Made by a program: the position numbers and the translations under genes
NCBI RefSeq assembly: GCF_003600645.1
Contig: NZ_CP032482.1
Coordinates: 1,488,001-1,552,000 of the forward strand
DNA length: 64,000 nucleotides
Source of the DNA: Yersinia rochesterensis
GTDB lineage: Bacteria; Pseudomonadota; Gammaproteobacteria; Enterobacterales; Enterobacteriaceae
Direction: 5' to 3'
The notes under the pieces: model-generated
What the model saw: only the letters and a program-made list of their open reading frames with translations
Told to the model about the DNA's origin: nothing
Databases searched by the model: none
Part shown: positions 1-10,539 of the stretch, in pieces
Layout: each line of letters starts with the position of its first letter
Numbering within the stretch: the stretch's first letter is position 1

Positions 1-1
1 G

Positions 2-1570
2 GGTGATCCCGACTTATACCTGAAAATGATGCTGCATTTAACCAAGGGCATGATAATTGATCAGCGCGCAATTTTACGGCGCTTGTCAGAATTGCAATAT
101 AGCCGCAATGACCAAGTGTTTCAGCGCGGAACTTTCCGGGTGCGTGGCGAGGTTATTGACATCTTCCCAGCGGAATCTGATGAGTGGGCGGTGCGGGTTG
201 AATTATTTGATGAAGAAGTTGAGCGACTGTCCATTTTTGATCCGCTCACCGGCCAACTACAGCATGAAGTTCCCCGTTTTACTGTCTATCCTAAAACGCA
301 CTACGTTACCCCGAGGGAGCGTATTTTACAGGCGATGGAAGACATCAAAATTGAGCTAGCTGAGCGGCGTCAGGTGTTATTAGCCAACAATAAATTGGTT
401 GAAGAACAGCGGATTACACAGCGAACTCAGTTTGATCTCGAAATGATGAATGAACTGGGCTACTGCTCCGGCATTGAAAACTATTCCCGCTATCTTTCTG
501 GTCGTGGCCCGGGTGAAGCGCCGCCAACCCTCTTTGATTACCTCCCGGCGGATGGTTTGCTGATTGTGGATGAATCCCACGTTACCATCCCGCAAATCGG
601 CGGCATGTACAAAGGTGACCGTTCGCGGAAAGAAACCTTGGTGGAATATGGCTTCCGGCTGCCATCGGCGCTGGATAACCGCCCAATGCGCTTTGAAGAG
701 TTTGAGGCGCTGGCGCCGCAAACCATTTATGTCTCTGCCACTCCCGGCAAATACGAACTGGAGAAATCCGGTGGCGATATTATTGAACAGGTGGTGCGCC
801 CAACCGGCTTGCTCGATCCATTGATTGAAGTGCGCCCGGTGGCAACACAAGTGGATGATTTGCTGTCAGAGATCCGCATCCGCGCGGCGATTAATGAGCG
901 GGTACTGGTGACCACGCTGACTAAGCGGATGGCCGAAGACTTAACGGAGTATCTGGTAGAACATGGTGCGCGGGTGCGTTACTTGCATTCGGATATTGAC
1001 ACCGTTGAGCGCGTAGAGATTATTCGCGATTTGCGTCTGGGCGAGTTTGATGTGCTGGTGGGGATCAACTTACTGCGAGAAGGGCTGGATATGCCGGAGG
1101 TTTCTCTTGTCGCTATCCTTGATGCTGATAAAGAGGGGTTCCTGCGCTCCGAGCGCTCCTTAATCCAGACCATTGGCCGTGCAGCACGTAACCTCAATGG
1201 TAAAGCAATTCTTTATGGTGACAGAATTACGGCCTCGATGGAAAAAGCCATTGGTGAAACGCAGCGCCGCCGGGCTAAGCAGCAAACTTACAATGAAGAG
1301 CGCGGCATTATTCCACAGGGACTTAACAAGAAGGTCGGCGATATTTTGCAATTGGGCCAACCTTCACTGCGCGGTAAAGGGAAAGGGCGGGGCGGTAAAG
1401 TGGCTGATACCCACGATTACCAATCTCTGGCACCGAAAGCGCTTGACCAAAAAATCCGGGAGTTGGAAGCGAAAATGTACACACACGCGCAAAATCTGGA
1501 GTTCGAACAGGCGGCAGAATTACGCGATCAAGTACACCAGTTGCGCCAGCAATTCATCGCTATATCTTAA
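2..1570 (+). CDS. uvrB: UvrABC excision nuclease subunit B (5' end outside window)
   Basis: This is the C-terminal three quarters of UvrB, the helicase-like damage-verification subunit of nucleotide excision repair, which acts on DNA with UvrA and UvrC. The frame is open from base 2 (GDPDLYLKM), so the true start lies upstream; by comparison with the 673-residue E. coli protein about 155 residues, including the Walker A motif and beta-hairpin, are missing. Visible motifs are DESH (helicase motif II, near base 570), QTIGRAAR (motif VI, near 1170) and the C-terminal UVR helical hairpin that binds UvrC (about 1440-1560). Sequence identity to E. coli UvrB is high throughout, except in the linker before the UVR domain. 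Confidence 0.97.
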   Translation, partial: GDPDLYLKMMLHLTKGMIIDQRAILRRLSELQYSRNDQVFQRGTFRVRGEVIDIFPAESDEWAVRVELFDEEVERLSIFDPLTGQLQHEVPRFTVYPKTHYVTPRERILQAMEDIKIELAERRQVLLANNKLVEEQRITQRTQFDLEMMNELGYCSGIENYSRYLSGRGPGEAPPTLFDYLPADGLLIVDESHVTIPQIGGMYKGDRSRKETLVEYGFRLPSALDNRPMRFEEFEALAPQTIYVSATPGKYELEKSGGDIIEQVVRPTGLLDPLIEVRPVATQVDDLLSEIRIRAAINERVLVTTLTKRMAEDLTEYLVEHGARVRYLHSDIDTVERVEIIRDLRLGEFDVLVGINLLREGLDMPEVSLVAILDADKEGFLRSERSLIQTIGRAARNLNGKAILYGDRITASMEKAIGETQRRRAKQQTYNEERGIIPQGLNKKVGDILQLGQPSLRGKGKGRGGKVADTHDYQSLAPKALDQKIRELEAKMYTHAQNLEFEQAAELRDQVHQLRQQFIAIS

Positions 1571-1645
1571 TATCTTGCGGCATACCTCGATTCCTCGTAA
1601 GGTGTGCTGCTAAATTTAGGGTTAATAGATAAATAAACAGGGCAA

Positions 1646-1906
1646 ATGATGAGCGACCATGTATCAAAAGATCCGTTACACGGCATTACCCTTGAACAAC
1701 TGTTGACCAAACTGGTCGAGCACTATGGCTGGGAAGAGTTAGCACACCGCATTCGGATCAACTGTTTCATCAGCTCACCGAGTATTAAATCTAGTTTGAA
1801 GTTTTTGCGGCGAACTCCGTGGGCGCGCACTAAAGTGGAAGAGCTATATATCCACATGAATGATACTGCGGCTTTGGAAGAAAAATTTCGTCACTCACAG
1901 GACTAG
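1646..1906 (+). CDS. VF530 family DNA-binding protein (DUF2132)
   Basis: Small 86-residue protein of the VF530/DUF2132 family, recognised by its pattern of an N-terminal GITLEQ helix and the [10 protein letters not shown] segment near residue 52. The family is reported to bind DNA as a small helical domain; its cellular role is not established. The start has two adjacent ATG codons (1646 and 1649) and only a weak Shine-Dalgarno sequence. Its TAG stop shares the palindrome CTAG at 1903-1906 with the stop of the convergent YvcK-like gene, so the two coding regions overlap tail to tail with no terminator between them. E. coli K-12 lacks this gene beside uvrB. Confidence 0.8.
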   Translation: MMSDHVSKDPLHGITLEQLLTKLVEHYGWEELAHRIRINCFISSPSIKSSLKFLRRTPWARTKVEELYIHMNDTAALEEKFRHSQD

Positions 1907-2835
1907 CCCACTGACACAGAATTAGCCCCACCCAATTGCTGTAAGGTGGTTTCTAGTGCTTGGCGCAGTAGCTCCCGATCATGACGATAAGGGATATCTT
2001 TGGCTTCCAAGGGCTGTTGTACAATGATTCTGTCCCTAACGCCATTGATATCAATGCGTGGGCTGACAATTGCGGCATCAATGATTTTTCTGCCAATCTT
2101 ACTTTCCATTATTGTCAGCTTTTCGTGCAAAGACAACTCAGCGGCGGCAACACTTAGCTCGCGCCCCAGATTGCCAATATAAATCATACTGGCAGAGCTG
2201 CGCCGTAGAGCTTGAGTGAGATCATCGAGCAATAACAGTGGCATTAAGCTCGTCAAAAAACTGCCCGGCCCGATTAAGATAACATCCGCCTGGCTGATAG
2301 CTTCAATTGCTTCCTTCGTCGCATGGACATGGGGTGATAGCAGCAAATCTTTCGGCATATGTGCAAGTTGGTCAATGTTGACTTCACCGTAAATCGGGTG
2401 CCCTTCAGCATCGATGGCCATCAAGTCGACGGGCTGTTCTGACATTGGGATCAACCAGGCATCGATTTTCAGCAAGCTACGCACCAGATTAATGGCTTCA
2501 AGAGGGCGGATACTAAGATGGTCCAGCGATTTGAGCATTAAATTGCCCAGATTATGGCCCGCTAGCTCACCATTGCCAGTAAAACGGTATTCGAACATTG
2601 CGGAAGCTACACTGGGTTCAGTGATCAATTGATTCAGGCAATTACGAGTATCCCCCCAGGCAATTCCACCCTCGGATCGGCGTATGCGGCCGGTCGAACC
2701 CCCATTATCAGTGGTGGTAACAATACCGGTCAGGCGTGAACCTAAAGAAGAAAGAGCTGACATCACCCGCCCCAGCCCATGGCCTCCACCTAATGCAACT
2801 ACCCGGTCGAGATCCGCTAATGTGCGATTTCGCAT
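1903..2835 (-). CDS. ybhK: YvcK/YbhK-type gluconeogenesis factor family protein
   Basis: 310-residue cytoplasmic protein of the CofD/YvcK superfamily. The N-terminus holds a Rossmann-type nucleotide loop ([16 protein letters not shown]), followed by [13 protein letters not shown] and GDTRNCL, which are hallmarks of this family. Bacillus YvcK is needed for growth on gluconeogenic carbon sources and binds UDP-sugars; the E. coli homologue YbhK lies at the same place between uvrB and moaA. The ATG at 2833-2835 is preceded by AGGAAAA, a good ribosome binding site. Role here is inferred from the family. The gene is transcribed divergently from moaA. Confidence 0.9.
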   Translation of the reverse strand: MRNRTLADLDRVVALGGGHGLGRVMSALSSLGSRLTGIVTTTDNGGSTGRIRRSEGGIAWGDTRNCLNQLITEPSVASAMFEYRFTGNGELAGHNLGNLMLKSLDHLSIRPLEAINLVRSLLKIDAWLIPMSEQPVDLMAIDAEGHPIYGEVNIDQLAHMPKDLLLSPHVHATKEAIEAISQADVILIGPGSFLTSLMPLLLLDDLTQALRRSSASMIYIGNLGRELSVAAAELSLHEKLTIMESKIGRKIIDAAIVSPRIDINGVRDRIIVQQPLEAKDIPYRHDRELLRQALETTLQQLGGANSVSVG

Positions 2836-3004
2836 ATTTTTCCTGCCTAAATATTGTAATAAGCATAGCTAATGGGGAAATTGCTGCATAAGTTAACGGA
2901 TTTGCTGCCAAAACGCGATAAAAGCCATGGTTTTCGTGATTTTAAACAAAGTATTAGCTTCGGAATAAAATAAGCTCAATAACCTTGGGTTTTGTATTGT
3001 AAGT
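2836..3004. other. Intergenic ybhK-moaA, left part
   Basis: AT-rich spacer between the divergent ybhK and moaA genes. It should hold the ybhK promoter; no clear -10/-35 pair was picked out. The rest of the spacer carries the ModE-like site, the moaA promoter and the Moco riboswitch listed separately. Confidence 0.4.
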
Positions 3005-3028
3005 CGTTGTATATAAAAATATATAACG
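3005..3028. promoter_or_regulatory. Putative ModE (molybdate regulator) binding site
   Basis: Inverted repeat CGTTGTATA ... TATATAACG with a 6-base AT spacer. This matches the known ModE operator pattern, two CGnTATATA-like arms in inverted orientation, with one mismatch. It is centred about 60 bases before the predicted moaA transcription start, where ModE activates moaA in E. coli. Seen: the palindrome. Known: the ModE consensus. Inferred: binding. Confidence 0.62.
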
Positions 3029-3039
3029 TAAAACAGCGA

Positions 3040-3069
3040 TTGGCTATCTTGCCGTTTTAGCGTTAGAAT
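3040..3069 (+). promoter_or_regulatory. Predicted sigma70 promoter of moaA
   Basis: -35 TTGGCT (3040-3045) and -10 TAGAAT (3064-3069) with 18 bases between. A start near 3076 would give a leader of about 210 bases that contains the whole Moco riboswitch and places the ModE-like site just upstream of the -35. Confidence 0.45.
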
Positions 3070-3144
3070 CTGTAAAGAAAGTAAGGTTTTTAGCCGCTAG
3101 CCGCTGTAACGAATTTTGCTTTTTAACCATGGTTCAGTTAGCTG

Positions 3145-3280
3145 TGAGCAAGCAGCACCTGAGCGCAAACTCCTAGCCTTGGTGTCTACGTTGTTGCTTT
3201 TATGGACAATATGATGCTCTGGCCGTGGCTTTATGCCACCAGGGTGCGAGGTAGAAATGCCTGCATCTCCCGTATTTGGA
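3145..3280 (+). promoter_or_regulatory. Moco riboswitch (molybdenum cofactor motif)
   Basis: The leader directly before moaA has the features of the Moco RNA: an early CTGAGCGC / CTCCTAGCC region, a hairpin around TGGC-TTTAT-GCCA (near 3226-3240) and the highly conserved distal block GAGGTAGAAATGCCTGCATC (3249-3268) close to the ribosome binding site. In E. coli the same motif precedes moaA and represses translation when the cofactor is abundant. Boundaries are approximate because they were set by eye. Confidence 0.78.
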
Positions 3281-3288
3281 AAGGTGTT

Positions 3289-4269
3289 ATGGTACAACTT
3301 ACAGACGCATTTGCGCGCAAATTCTATTATTTGCGCCTATCGATTACTGATGTGTGCAATTTTCGCTGCACATATTGCCTGCCCGATGGCTATCGCCCGG
3401 ACGGATTAAAAAGTTTCCTGAGCCTTGACGAAATAAGTCGCGTCAGCCGTGCATTTGCCATGCTAGGAACTGAAAAGATCCGTTTAACCGGCGGCGAGCC
3501 GTCCATGCGCCGCGATTTCACCGATATTATCGCTACCATTCGTCAAAATTCCGCAATCCGCACTTTGGCGGTGACCACCAATGGTTATCGTTTAGCGCGT
3601 GATGCCGCTCAGTGGCGTGAGGCGGGGTTGACGGCGATTAATGTCAGTGTTGATAGCCTCGACCCTCGGCAATTTCATGCCATCACCGGGCAAGATAAAT
3701 TCCATCAAGTGATGCAAGGTATTGATGCGGCTTTTGATGCGGGTTTTGAGAAAGTCAAAATCAATGCGGTGTTGATGCGGGATGTTAATGACAAGAATCT
3801 TGGGGCATTCCTTAACTGGATAAAATCTCGCCCCATTCAACTGCGATTTATTGAATTGATGGAGACCGGTGAGGGCGGCAATGTGTTCCGCAAACACCAT
3901 GTTTCCGGTGATGTCATTCGTCAGCAATTACTCCTGCAAGGCTGGCAACAGCAAGAACGTGCGCGCAGTGATGGCCCAGCTCAAGTCTTCCATCATCCGG
4001 ACTACTTAGGGGAGATTGGGCTTATCATGCCGTATGAGAAAGACTTCTGTGCCAGTTGCAACCGTCTGCGTGTTTCTGCACTGGGAAACCTGCATTTATG
4101 CTTATTTGGCGAGCAGGGTATTTCGCTGCGTGATTTGCTAGGCAGTGATGACCAGCAATATGAATTAATGGCGCGCATTCAAAGTGCATTGCAAACCAAG
4201 AAGCAAACTCATTTCTTGCATCAAGGGAATAGCGGCATTACGCAAAATTTATCATTTATTGGTGGCTGA
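3289..4269 (+). CDS. moaA: GTP 3',8-cyclase MoaA
   Basis: Radical SAM enzyme (326 residues) that, with MoaC, converts GTP to cyclic pyranopterin monophosphate, the first step of molybdenum cofactor synthesis in the cytosol. The N-terminal [4Fe-4S] motif is C23-x3-C27-x2-C30 (CNFRCTYC), the second cluster is in [10 protein letters not shown] with a further Cys after 13 residues, and the protein ends in the Gly-Gly needed for activity. ATG 3289 was chosen over the in-frame ATG at 3202 because the latter lies inside the riboswitch and the protein then starts like E. coli MoaA. First gene of moaACDE. Confidence 0.97.
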   Translation: MVQLTDAFARKFYYLRLSITDVCNFRCTYCLPDGYRPDGLKSFLSLDEISRVSRAFAMLGTEKIRLTGGEPSMRRDFTDIIATIRQNSAIRTLAVTTNGYRLARDAAQWREAGLTAINVSVDSLDPRQFHAITGQDKFHQVMQGIDAAFDAGFEKVKINAVLMRDVNDKNLGAFLNWIKSRPIQLRFIELMETGEGGNVFRKHHVSGDVIRQQLLLQGWQQQERARSDGPAQVFHHPDYLGEIGLIMPYEKDFCASCNRLRVSALGNLHLCLFGEQGISLRDLLGSDDQQYELMARIQSALQTKKQTHFLHQGNSGITQNLSFIGG

Positions 4270-4300
4270 TCGGCTGCAACATTAAGAACAGAGGTTATAT

Positions 4301-4780
4301 ATGACCCAATTGACTCACATTAATGCCGCCGGCGAAGCCCATATGGTGGATGTCTCTGCCAAAGCGGAAACTGTGCGTGAAGCACGTGCGGAAGCTTTTG
4401 TTGAAATGCATGCCGCGACATTGGCGATGATTATTGATGGTAGCCATCATAAAGGTGATGTGTTTGCCACCGCACGGATCGCCGGTATTCAAGCCGCAAA
4501 AAAAACGTGGGAATTGATTCCCCTGTGCCACCCACTATTGCTGACCAAAGTCGAAGTTCAGTTGGAAGCACAGCCGGAACACAATCGGGTTCGCATTGAG
4601 TCCTGCTGCCGCCTGACGGGTAAAACTGGGGTGGAAATGGAAGCTTTGACAGCGGCATCCGTCGCAGCACTGACCATTTACGACATGTGTAAAGCCGTAC
4701 AAAAGGACATGATAATTGGCCCGGTTCGCCTGTTGGCGAAAAGTGGCGGGAAATCCGGTGATTTTAAGGTGAAGCCATGA
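4301..4780 (+). CDS. moaC: Cyclic pyranopterin monophosphate synthase MoaC
   Basis: 159-residue lyase-type enzyme acting right after MoaA to form cyclic pyranopterin monophosphate. The N-terminus ([18 protein letters not shown]) is almost identical to E. coli MoaC, and the active-site region MCKAVQKDM near residue 127 is intact. It follows moaA after 31 bases and overlaps moaD by 4 bases (ATGA), so it is translated from the same mRNA. The moaB gene that lies between moaA and moaC in E. coli is not present here. Confidence 0.97.
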   Translation: MTQLTHINAAGEAHMVDVSAKAETVREARAEAFVEMHAATLAMIIDGSHHKGDVFATARIAGIQAAKKTWELIPLCHPLLLTKVEVQLEAQPEHNRVRIESCCRLTGKTGVEMEALTAASVAALTIYDMCKAVQKDMIIGPVRLLAKSGGKSGDFKVKP

Positions 4781-5022
4781 TTCAGATTCTATTTTTTGCT
4801 CAGGTGCGTGAGCTGGTGGGGGTTGATCGCTTGGAAGTGGCGGCGGAGTTTTCAACCGTCGACGCTTTGCGCCAATCCTTGTGTCAACGAGGTGACCGCT
4901 GGCAGTTGGCTCTTGAAGAAGGGAAATTGCTCACGGCAGTGAATCAATCGCTGGTCAATGCTCAACACCCCTTAGCCGCAGGGGATGAAGTGGCTTTCTT
5001 CCCACCGGTGACGGGAGGTTAA
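4777..5022 (+). CDS. moaD: Molybdopterin synthase small (sulfur-carrier) subunit MoaD
   Basis: 81-residue ubiquitin-fold sulfur carrier. The C-terminus is PPVTGG; the terminal Gly-Gly is adenylated by MoeB and converted to a thiocarboxylate that donates sulfur within the MoaD-MoaE synthase. It starts inside moaC (4-base overlap) and its TAA shares one base with the moaE start, so the three genes are translationally coupled. Confidence 0.96.
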   Translation: MIQILFFAQVRELVGVDRLEVAAEFSTVDALRQSLCQRGDRWQLALEEGKLLTAVNQSLVNAQHPLAAGDEVAFFPPVTGG

Positions 5023-5477
5023 TGATGGACAACACGCGCATTCGTGTCGGGCCAGCAGCATTTAATGTCGGCGAAGAATACACTTGGTTGTCGCAGTGTG
5101 ATGAAGACGGGGCGGTGGTGACCTTTACCGGCAAAGTCCGTAATCATAATTTGGGTAGCAATGTCAGTGCGTTGACACTAGAACATTACCCTGGCATGAC
5201 AGAAAAAGCGCTGGTTGAAATTATTGCTCAAGCACGTAGCCGCTGGCCCTTACAGCGCGTGTCAGTGATTCATCGGGTTGGGCCATTGTTCCCCGGAGAT
5301 GAAATCGTCTTTGTTGGCGTGACCAGCGCTCATCGCAGCATGGCGTTTGAGTCTGCTGAGTTTATTATGGACTATCTGAAAACACGGGCACCATTTTGGA
5401 AACGCGAAGCAACCACTGATGGCGAACGTTGGGTTGAATCACGCGACAGTGATCATGCCGCAGCTAAGCGCTGGTAA
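5022..5477 (+). CDS. moaE: Molybdopterin synthase catalytic subunit MoaE
   Basis: 151-residue catalytic subunit that inserts two sulfurs, carried by MoaD, into cyclic pyranopterin monophosphate. Family signatures include VTFTGKVRNHN near residue 33, the HRVG segment near 84 and a lysine-rich C-terminal part (DYLKTRAPFWKRE) with the catalytic lysine region. Start codons at 5022 and 5025 are both possible; the first overlaps the moaD stop by one base. Last gene of the moa operon. Confidence 0.96.
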   Translation: MMDNTRIRVGPAAFNVGEEYTWLSQCDEDGAVVTFTGKVRNHNLGSNVSALTLEHYPGMTEKALVEIIAQARSRWPLQRVSVIHRVGPLFPGDEIVFVGVTSAHRSMAFESAEFIMDYLKTRAPFWKREATTDGERWVESRDSDHAAAKRW

Positions 5478-5620
5478 ACTGTAAGTAAACCCGTGTAAAG
5501 ATTGGCCCTAAATACCTATTTTTACTCCCTTGTTTGCCCTATTTCTGTGGTACCCTAAAAGAGTCGGTGGGCTGTCAGTTGATGGCCTGTATCATTATTT
5601 ATATGCATAAGGTAACTACC

Positions 5621-6331
5621 ATGGATCGCTATCCACGCTCTAATGGTTCAATTGTCGAACGTGCCAACTCTGGCATTCAGGCATATATGGCGCAGGTATA
5701 CGGCTGGATGACCTGTGGTCTGTTATTAACAGCGGTAGTCGCATGGTACGCAGCGAACACCCCTTCAATTATTTTTGCTTTGCAGTCAAATCAAATCCTG
5801 TTCTTCGGGTTGATTATTGCTCAGCTTGGTTTGGTTTTTGTTATCTCCGGCATGATTAATCGCCTGAGTGGATCAGCCGCAACCTCACTGTTTATGCTGT
5901 ACTCTGCACTAACGGGGCTGACACTCTCCAGCATCTTGATACTGTACACTGGCGCATCCATCGCCAGCACTTTTGTCATTTGTGCTGGGATGTTTGGTGC
6001 TATGAGCCTTTATGGCTACACCACTAAACGTGATTTGAGTGGTATGGGCAGCATCCTGTTTATGGGCCTGATCGGTATCATTCTGGCGTCTTTGGTTAAC
6101 ATTTGGCTAAAAAGCCCGGCGTTGATGTGGGCTGTGACTTACATCGGTGTTTTGGTGTTTGTTGGCCTGACGGCTTACGATACCCAGAAATTGAAAAACA
6201 TGGGCGCGCAGTTAGATGCCAATGATAAAGATGGTTTCCGTAAGTATGCCATCGTCGGCGCATTGACCCTGTATCTTGATTTCATCAACCTGTTCCTGAT
6301 GCTGTTGCGGATTTTCGGCAACCGCCGCTAA
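5621..6331 (+). CDS. ybhL: BAX inhibitor-1/YccA family inner-membrane protein YbhL
   Basis: 236-residue multi-spanning inner-membrane protein of the Bax inhibitor-1 family, with about seven hydrophobic segments. Its N-terminus (MDRYPRSNG ... YMAQVYGWMTCGLLLTA) matches E. coli YbhL, which lies directly after moaE. The family conserved region YDTQKLK with its Asp is at residues 186-192. BI-1 proteins of other bacteria behave as calcium-leak channels; the E. coli member has no settled role. ATG 5621 was chosen over an in-frame ATG at 5534 because it gives the E. coli start. Followed by a strong terminator. Confidence 0.92.
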   Translation: MDRYPRSNGSIVERANSGIQAYMAQVYGWMTCGLLLTAVVAWYAANTPSIIFALQSNQILFFGLIIAQLGLVFVISGMINRLSGSAATSLFMLYSALTGLTLSSILILYTGASIASTFVICAGMFGAMSLYGYTTKRDLSGMGSILFMGLIGIILASLVNIWLKSPALMWAVTYIGVLVFVGLTAYDTQKLKNMGAQLDANDKDGFRKYAIVGALTLYLDFINLFLMLLRIFGNRR

Positions 6332-6391
6332 GTTGGTTGATTAAGGGCTGCGGCGCGGCAAACTTGCCCGGCGTACGCAACTCTAAATTTG

Positions 6392-6423
6392 AAAGGACAC
6401 CGTATTGGTGTCCTTTTTGTTTT
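6392..6423 (+). terminator. Rho-independent terminator of ybhL
   Basis: Perfect 10-bp stem AAAGGACACC / GGTGTCCTTT with a 5-base loop followed by a T-rich tail, 60 bases after the ybhL stop. The convergent ybhR gene ends just beyond it. Confidence 0.88.
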
Positions 6424-6447
6424 TCGTGAGTACCGAAAATGGCGGTG

Positions 6448-7554
6448 TTACGCGATTTTTCGTCTAAACATCCCGTAGGCTGCGCTCCCCGTGGTAGCGG
6501 TTATTACCAACAGCGGCCATAAACTGTGCCAAATGATGTCGAAGCTGGCATCCTTGAGGTAAATCTGTTTGGTGATATCAGTAAAGTGGCGGATAGGATT
6601 GATCCACGTGATATTTTGTAGCCAAATGGGCATGTTCTCTACCGGAGAGACATAACCAGAAAGCAATATTGCGGGCATCATAAAGACAAATACGCCAATA
6701 AAGGCTTGTTGCTGAGTTGAACATAGCGATGAAATTAATAAACCAAAACCGACCAGTGACAAGCCGTAGAGCAGCATAGTGCCATAAAACAGTGCCAGTG
6801 ACCCTGCAAAGGGGATTTGGTAGAAAAATATGCCGATAAACAATACGATAGTGGCCTGGAAAGTGGCGACTATCAGGGCCGGAACGGCTTTGCCGATAAA
6901 TATCTGCCAGGTTGTCAGTGGTGAAACCAAAAGCTGTTCCAGTGTCCCTTGTTCCCGCTCCCGTGCGACCGACAGTGACGTGACAATCAATACGCCAATA
7001 GTTGTAATCATCGCTATCAATGATGGCACCACAAACCATTTGTAATCCAAGTTCGGGTTATACCAATTTCGAATCACTAGCTCGCTGTTATTGGGTTTGA
7101 TTTGCCCCTTGGTCAATTCTAATTGGTATTCTTGTACGATTTGCTGAATGTAATTTGCTGCTATTTGGGCGCTGTTGGAATTGCGACCATCCAGAACCAA
7201 CTGTAACTGAGTGGTTTTGCCATTGGCCAAATCCGCACTGAATTGCGCAGGAAAACGAATTAACAGCAAGGCTTTCTGGTTATCAATCACCGGCTGAATT
7301 TCTTGTGGGCTGTGCAGCAGCAACACATGAGAAAATGCTTCGGCTTTAGCAAAGCGCTGAGTGAGTTCTATTGACGCCTTACCGCTGTCTTCGCTGTAAA
7401 TGGCGATAGTGGCATTGGTCACTTCTAATGTGGCGGCGAATGGGAATAAAATCACCTGCAATATCACCGGCATGATTAATATCGCCCGGGTTTGCGGTTC
7501 GCGCAGCAGCGACTGCAACTCTTTAATAATCAATGTGTAAAGGCGATGAAACAT
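6448..7554 (-). CDS. ybhR: ABC-2 type exporter permease YbhR
   Basis: 368-residue permease of an ABC-2 exporter, the same length as E. coli YbhR. One N-terminal membrane segment (about residues 20-43) is followed by a large periplasmic domain and five to six C-terminal segments; the cytoplasmic loop [15 protein letters not shown] is typical of the ABC-2 family. It pairs with YbhS and the ATPase YbhF. In E. coli YbhFSR is reported to export cations and some antibiotics. Last gene of cecR-ybhGFSR. Confidence 0.93.
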   Translation of the reverse strand: MFHRLYTLIIKELQSLLREPQTRAILIMPVILQVILFPFAATLEVTNATIAIYSEDSGKASIELTQRFAKAEAFSHVLLLHSPQEIQPVIDNQKALLLIRFPAQFSADLANGKTTQLQLVLDGRNSNSAQIAANYIQQIVQEYQLELTKGQIKPNNSELVIRNWYNPNLDYKWFVVPSLIAMITTIGVLIVTSLSVAREREQGTLEQLLVSPLTTWQIFIGKAVPALIVATFQATIVLFIGIFFYQIPFAGSLALFYGTMLLYGLSLVGFGLLISSLCSTQQQAFIGVFVFMMPAILLSGYVSPVENMPIWLQNITWINPIRHFTDITKQIYLKDASFDIIWHSLWPLLVITATTGSAAYGMFRRKIA

Positions 7555-7587
7555 CGTTAACTCCCTTCCGTTAATCTGGCCGACGAC

Positions 7588-8778
7588 CTAATCTAATCGA
7601 CGATTCGTTTTCCATGCCGTCAGGCCGATAAATACGGCGGCAGATGCAATTAAAAACAACAGGTTAATCACCAAAACGGTACCGATATCACCCGCCAGGA
7701 ACAGAGTTTGCAAGCTGCTGACAAAATAGCGGGCAGGAATAATATAGGTGACGGCGCGGACCACGGCGGGCATGCTGTCGATTTGGAAAATAAATCCTGA
7801 CAACATAACCGCGGGTAGAAATGCGGCGTTCAGTGCCACCATGGCCGCATTAAACTGGTTGCGCGTGATAGTCGAAATCAGCAGCCCCATGCCCAGTGTG
7901 CTGGCTAAGAATAAGCTGGTCATGACAAATAATATCCACAATGAGCCGCGATAAGGCACCCCGAGGATAAACACTGCGACCACCATACATAGCGTCATGG
8001 CGACCATCCCGAGCACATAATAGGGGATAAGTTTTGACAGTAATAACTCACTGCGCGTGACCTGAGTAGAAAGTAGCGCCTCCATGGTGCCGCGCTCCCA
8101 TTCGCGCGCGATGACCAGTGATGTCAAGATCGCGCCAATCACTGTCATGATAATGGTAATTGCGCCCGGAATGATGAAATGTCGGCTGATGGCGGCGGGG
8201 TTAAACCAATAGCGCACCTGAATTTCTATCAGCGGATCATTCTTTTGCCCCAGATTTTGCGCTTGCTGTTGTTGCCAGATTTGCCATACACCTTGGGCAT
8301 AACCTTGCACAAAGTTGGCGGTGTTCGGCTCACTGCCGTCAGTAATCACCTGAATCGGTGCTTTACTCTCTGGCCGTGCGAGTTGCTCGGCAAAATCATT
8401 CGGAATAACAATAAGCCCGCGAATTTTACCGGCTTGCATAGCTTGAATCAGCGCCTGACGGTTATCACTGATTTGCGGGGAGATATAGGGCGAACTGACG
8501 AACGCGTTAGCCAAATCTTGCGCCGGTTGACTCTGTTGCTCCATTAGAATGCCGACATGCAGTTTGCTGGAGTCCAGGTTGATGCCATAGCCAAAAATAA
8601 ACAGCAATAACAATGGGATAACAAAGGCGATCAGCCCGCTGCTGGGGTCGCGCAGAATTTGCCGGGTTTCTTTACGACATAGCGCCCGCAGGCGACGCCA
8701 AGAAAATCCGGTGTCTTGATAAGTTTCACTCTCATTTACCGGCGATTTATTTACATGGGAATCATATGGCTCGGTCAT
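7588..8778 (-). CDS. ybhS: ABC-2 type exporter permease YbhS
   Basis: 396-residue ABC-2 permease, partner of YbhR. It has the same plan: a cytoplasmic N-terminus, one membrane helix near residues 47-65 ([14 protein letters not shown]), a long periplasmic region and a C-terminal helix bundle, with the [14 protein letters not shown] loop. It is slightly longer at the N-terminus than the 377-residue E. coli protein. Its ATG overlaps the ybhF stop by 4 bases, and ybhR follows after 33 bases. Confidence 0.93.
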   Translation of the reverse strand: MTEPYDSHVNKSPVNESETYQDTGFSWRRLRALCRKETRQILRDPSSGLIAFVIPLLLLFIFGYGINLDSSKLHVGILMEQQSQPAQDLANAFVSSPYISPQISDNRQALIQAMQAGKIRGLIVIPNDFAEQLARPESKAPIQVITDGSEPNTANFVQGYAQGVWQIWQQQQAQNLGQKNDPLIEIQVRYWFNPAAISRHFIIPGAITIIMTVIGAILTSLVIAREWERGTMEALLSTQVTRSELLLSKLIPYYVLGMVAMTLCMVVAVFILGVPYRGSLWILFVMTSLFLASTLGMGLLISTITRNQFNAAMVALNAAFLPAVMLSGFIFQIDSMPAVVRAVTYIIPARYFVSSLQTLFLAGDIGTVLVINLLFLIASAAVFIGLTAWKTNRRLD

Positions 8779-10526
8779 GATTGCTGCTCCTTATCGTTTT
8801 GCTGGTCATAGCGCAGAACCAACCCGATAAATGCTTCTTCCATTGATGGATTAGGTTTTTCATCCGTGGCAACTTGCTGCTTTAGCTCATCTGGCGTGCC
8901 CGCAGCAATAATTTTGCCACGATAAACCAGCCCGATGCGGTCGCAATATTCGGCCTCATCCATAAAGTGGGTAGTGACCATGACGGTCACCCCTTTATCT
9001 ACCATCCCATTGATATGCAGCCAAAATTCACGGCGGGTGAGGGGGTCAACACCGGAGGTCGGCTCGTCCAGAAACAGAATGTCTGGCTCATGCATCAGGG
9101 CGCAAGCTAGCGCCAGGCGCTGTTTAAACCCAAGAGGCAGTGAGTCGGGCGTTTGCTTGAGAATGGGTGTGAAATTAAACGCCGATGTCATATCGGCTAT
9201 TTTTTCGCGTTGAGTTTTCCCTTGCAGGCCATAAACACCGGAGAAAAATTTCAGATTTTGCTCCACCGTCAGATTGCCATACAGTGAGAATTTCTGCGCC
9301 ATATACCCCAAATGCTGGCGCGCTTTACCGGAGCTGGTTTTCAGATCCATACCCAGCACCAAAGCCTTGCCGCTACTGGGAACCAGCAAACCACACATCA
9401 TTTTAAATGTGGTCGATTTACCGGCACCGTTCGGCCCGAGCAAACCAAATATTTCCCCGCGTTTGACCTGAAAATTCACATGGTCGGTGGCGGCAAAGTC
9501 ACCAAATTTCTTGGTTAATTCTTGGGCCTCAATCACAGTTTCATCATGGTTGCCCTCGACTTTGGGCATGATTTTCGCCAGTGCGGATTCACTGGCCGGG
9601 CCGCCGCCCAGCAAGTCGATAAAGGCATCCTCAAAGCGTGGTTCAGCCTCAAAAATCTCGCCATTAGATTGATTTAACAGGGATAATATCTGGCCATGGT
9701 CTACGCCCGGTTTGAGGATTAGCCGCACATATTTGCCTTGAATAACGCCATCACTGACCTGAGGTAGCGCCAAAGCGTGTTGTAGTAATTTGCGATTAGT
9801 GCCGGTTTGGGCTGCGACAAGAATAGTCCGGCCGCTCATGCGCTGCGTCAGCTCTTGTGGCGCGCCGCTATAGAGCAATTTGCCCTCATTGAGTAGCAAA
9901 ACCTCGCGGCATTGCTCGGCTTCATCCAGATAAGATGTGCTCCAGAGAATGAGCATACCGTCGCTCGCCAACTCATGAACCATGCGCCATAGCTCGCGGC
10001 GCGAGATGGGGTCGACACCGACACCCGGCTCATCCAACAACAAGACTTTGGGCTGCCCGACCAAAGTACAGGCCAAGCCCAATTTTTGCTTCATGCCGCC
10101 GGATAGCTTGCCCGCCAGCCGCTCCGTAAAGCGGGTCAAATCGGTAAAAGTTAGCAGGCGCTCGAAGGTCTGGCGGCGCTGTTCACCGGTAACGCCCCGT
10201 AAGTCGGCATACAGCATCAGGTTTTCCATCACCGTCAAATCTTCATATAAACCAAACTTTTGCGGCATATAGCCGAGGATGGAATGCAACTGGCGGTCAT
10301 TTTCTACAGGGTCAAGGCCGACGACCGTCAGCTTGCCTTGGCTGGGTTTAAGCAACCCGGCCAACATCCGTAACAGCGTAGTTTTACCTGCACCGTCTGG
10401 CCCGACCAAACCGGTGACTGCCCCGCTGCGGATTTCAGTAGTTAGGCTGGCAACCGCCGGACTTTCTAGTCCGGGGAAAGATTTTTCGACACCTTCCAGA
10501 GTAATAAGATGCTGAATGCCATTCAT
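8775..10526 (-). CDS. ybhF: Tandem-domain ABC ATPase YbhF
   Basis: 583-residue cytoplasmic ATPase with two fused nucleotide-binding domains. Domain 1 has Walker [10 protein letters not shown] near residue 42, signature LSGGMKQ and Walker [13 protein letters not shown]; domain 2 has Walker [10 protein letters not shown] near 366, a modified signature LPLGFKQ and [12 protein letters not shown]. The first Walker A reads D where N is usual and the second signature lacks the canonical SGG, so the two ATP sites may differ in activity. It powers YbhS/YbhR. Close to E. coli YbhF (578 residues). Confidence 0.94.
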   Translation of the reverse strand: MNGIQHLITLEGVEKSFPGLESPAVASLTTEIRSGAVTGLVGPDGAGKTTLLRMLAGLLKPSQGKLTVVGLDPVENDRQLHSILGYMPQKFGLYEDLTVMENLMLYADLRGVTGEQRRQTFERLLTFTDLTRFTERLAGKLSGGMKQKLGLACTLVGQPKVLLLDEPGVGVDPISRRELWRMVHELASDGMLILWSTSYLDEAEQCREVLLLNEGKLLYSGAPQELTQRMSGRTILVAAQTGTNRKLLQHALALPQVSDGVIQGKYVRLILKPGVDHGQILSLLNQSNGEIFEAEPRFEDAFIDLLGGGPASESALAKIMPKVEGNHDETVIEAQELTKKFGDFAATDHVNFQVKRGEIFGLLGPNGAGKSTTFKMMCGLLVPSSGKALVLGMDLKTSSGKARQHLGYMAQKFSLYGNLTVEQNLKFFSGVYGLQGKTQREKIADMTSAFNFTPILKQTPDSLPLGFKQRLALACALMHEPDILFLDEPTSGVDPLTRREFWLHINGMVDKGVTVMVTTHFMDEAEYCDRIGLVYRGKIIAAGTPDELKQQVATDEKPNPSMEEAFIGLVLRYDQQNDKEQQS

Positions 10527-10539
10527 AACTTATGCCGCC

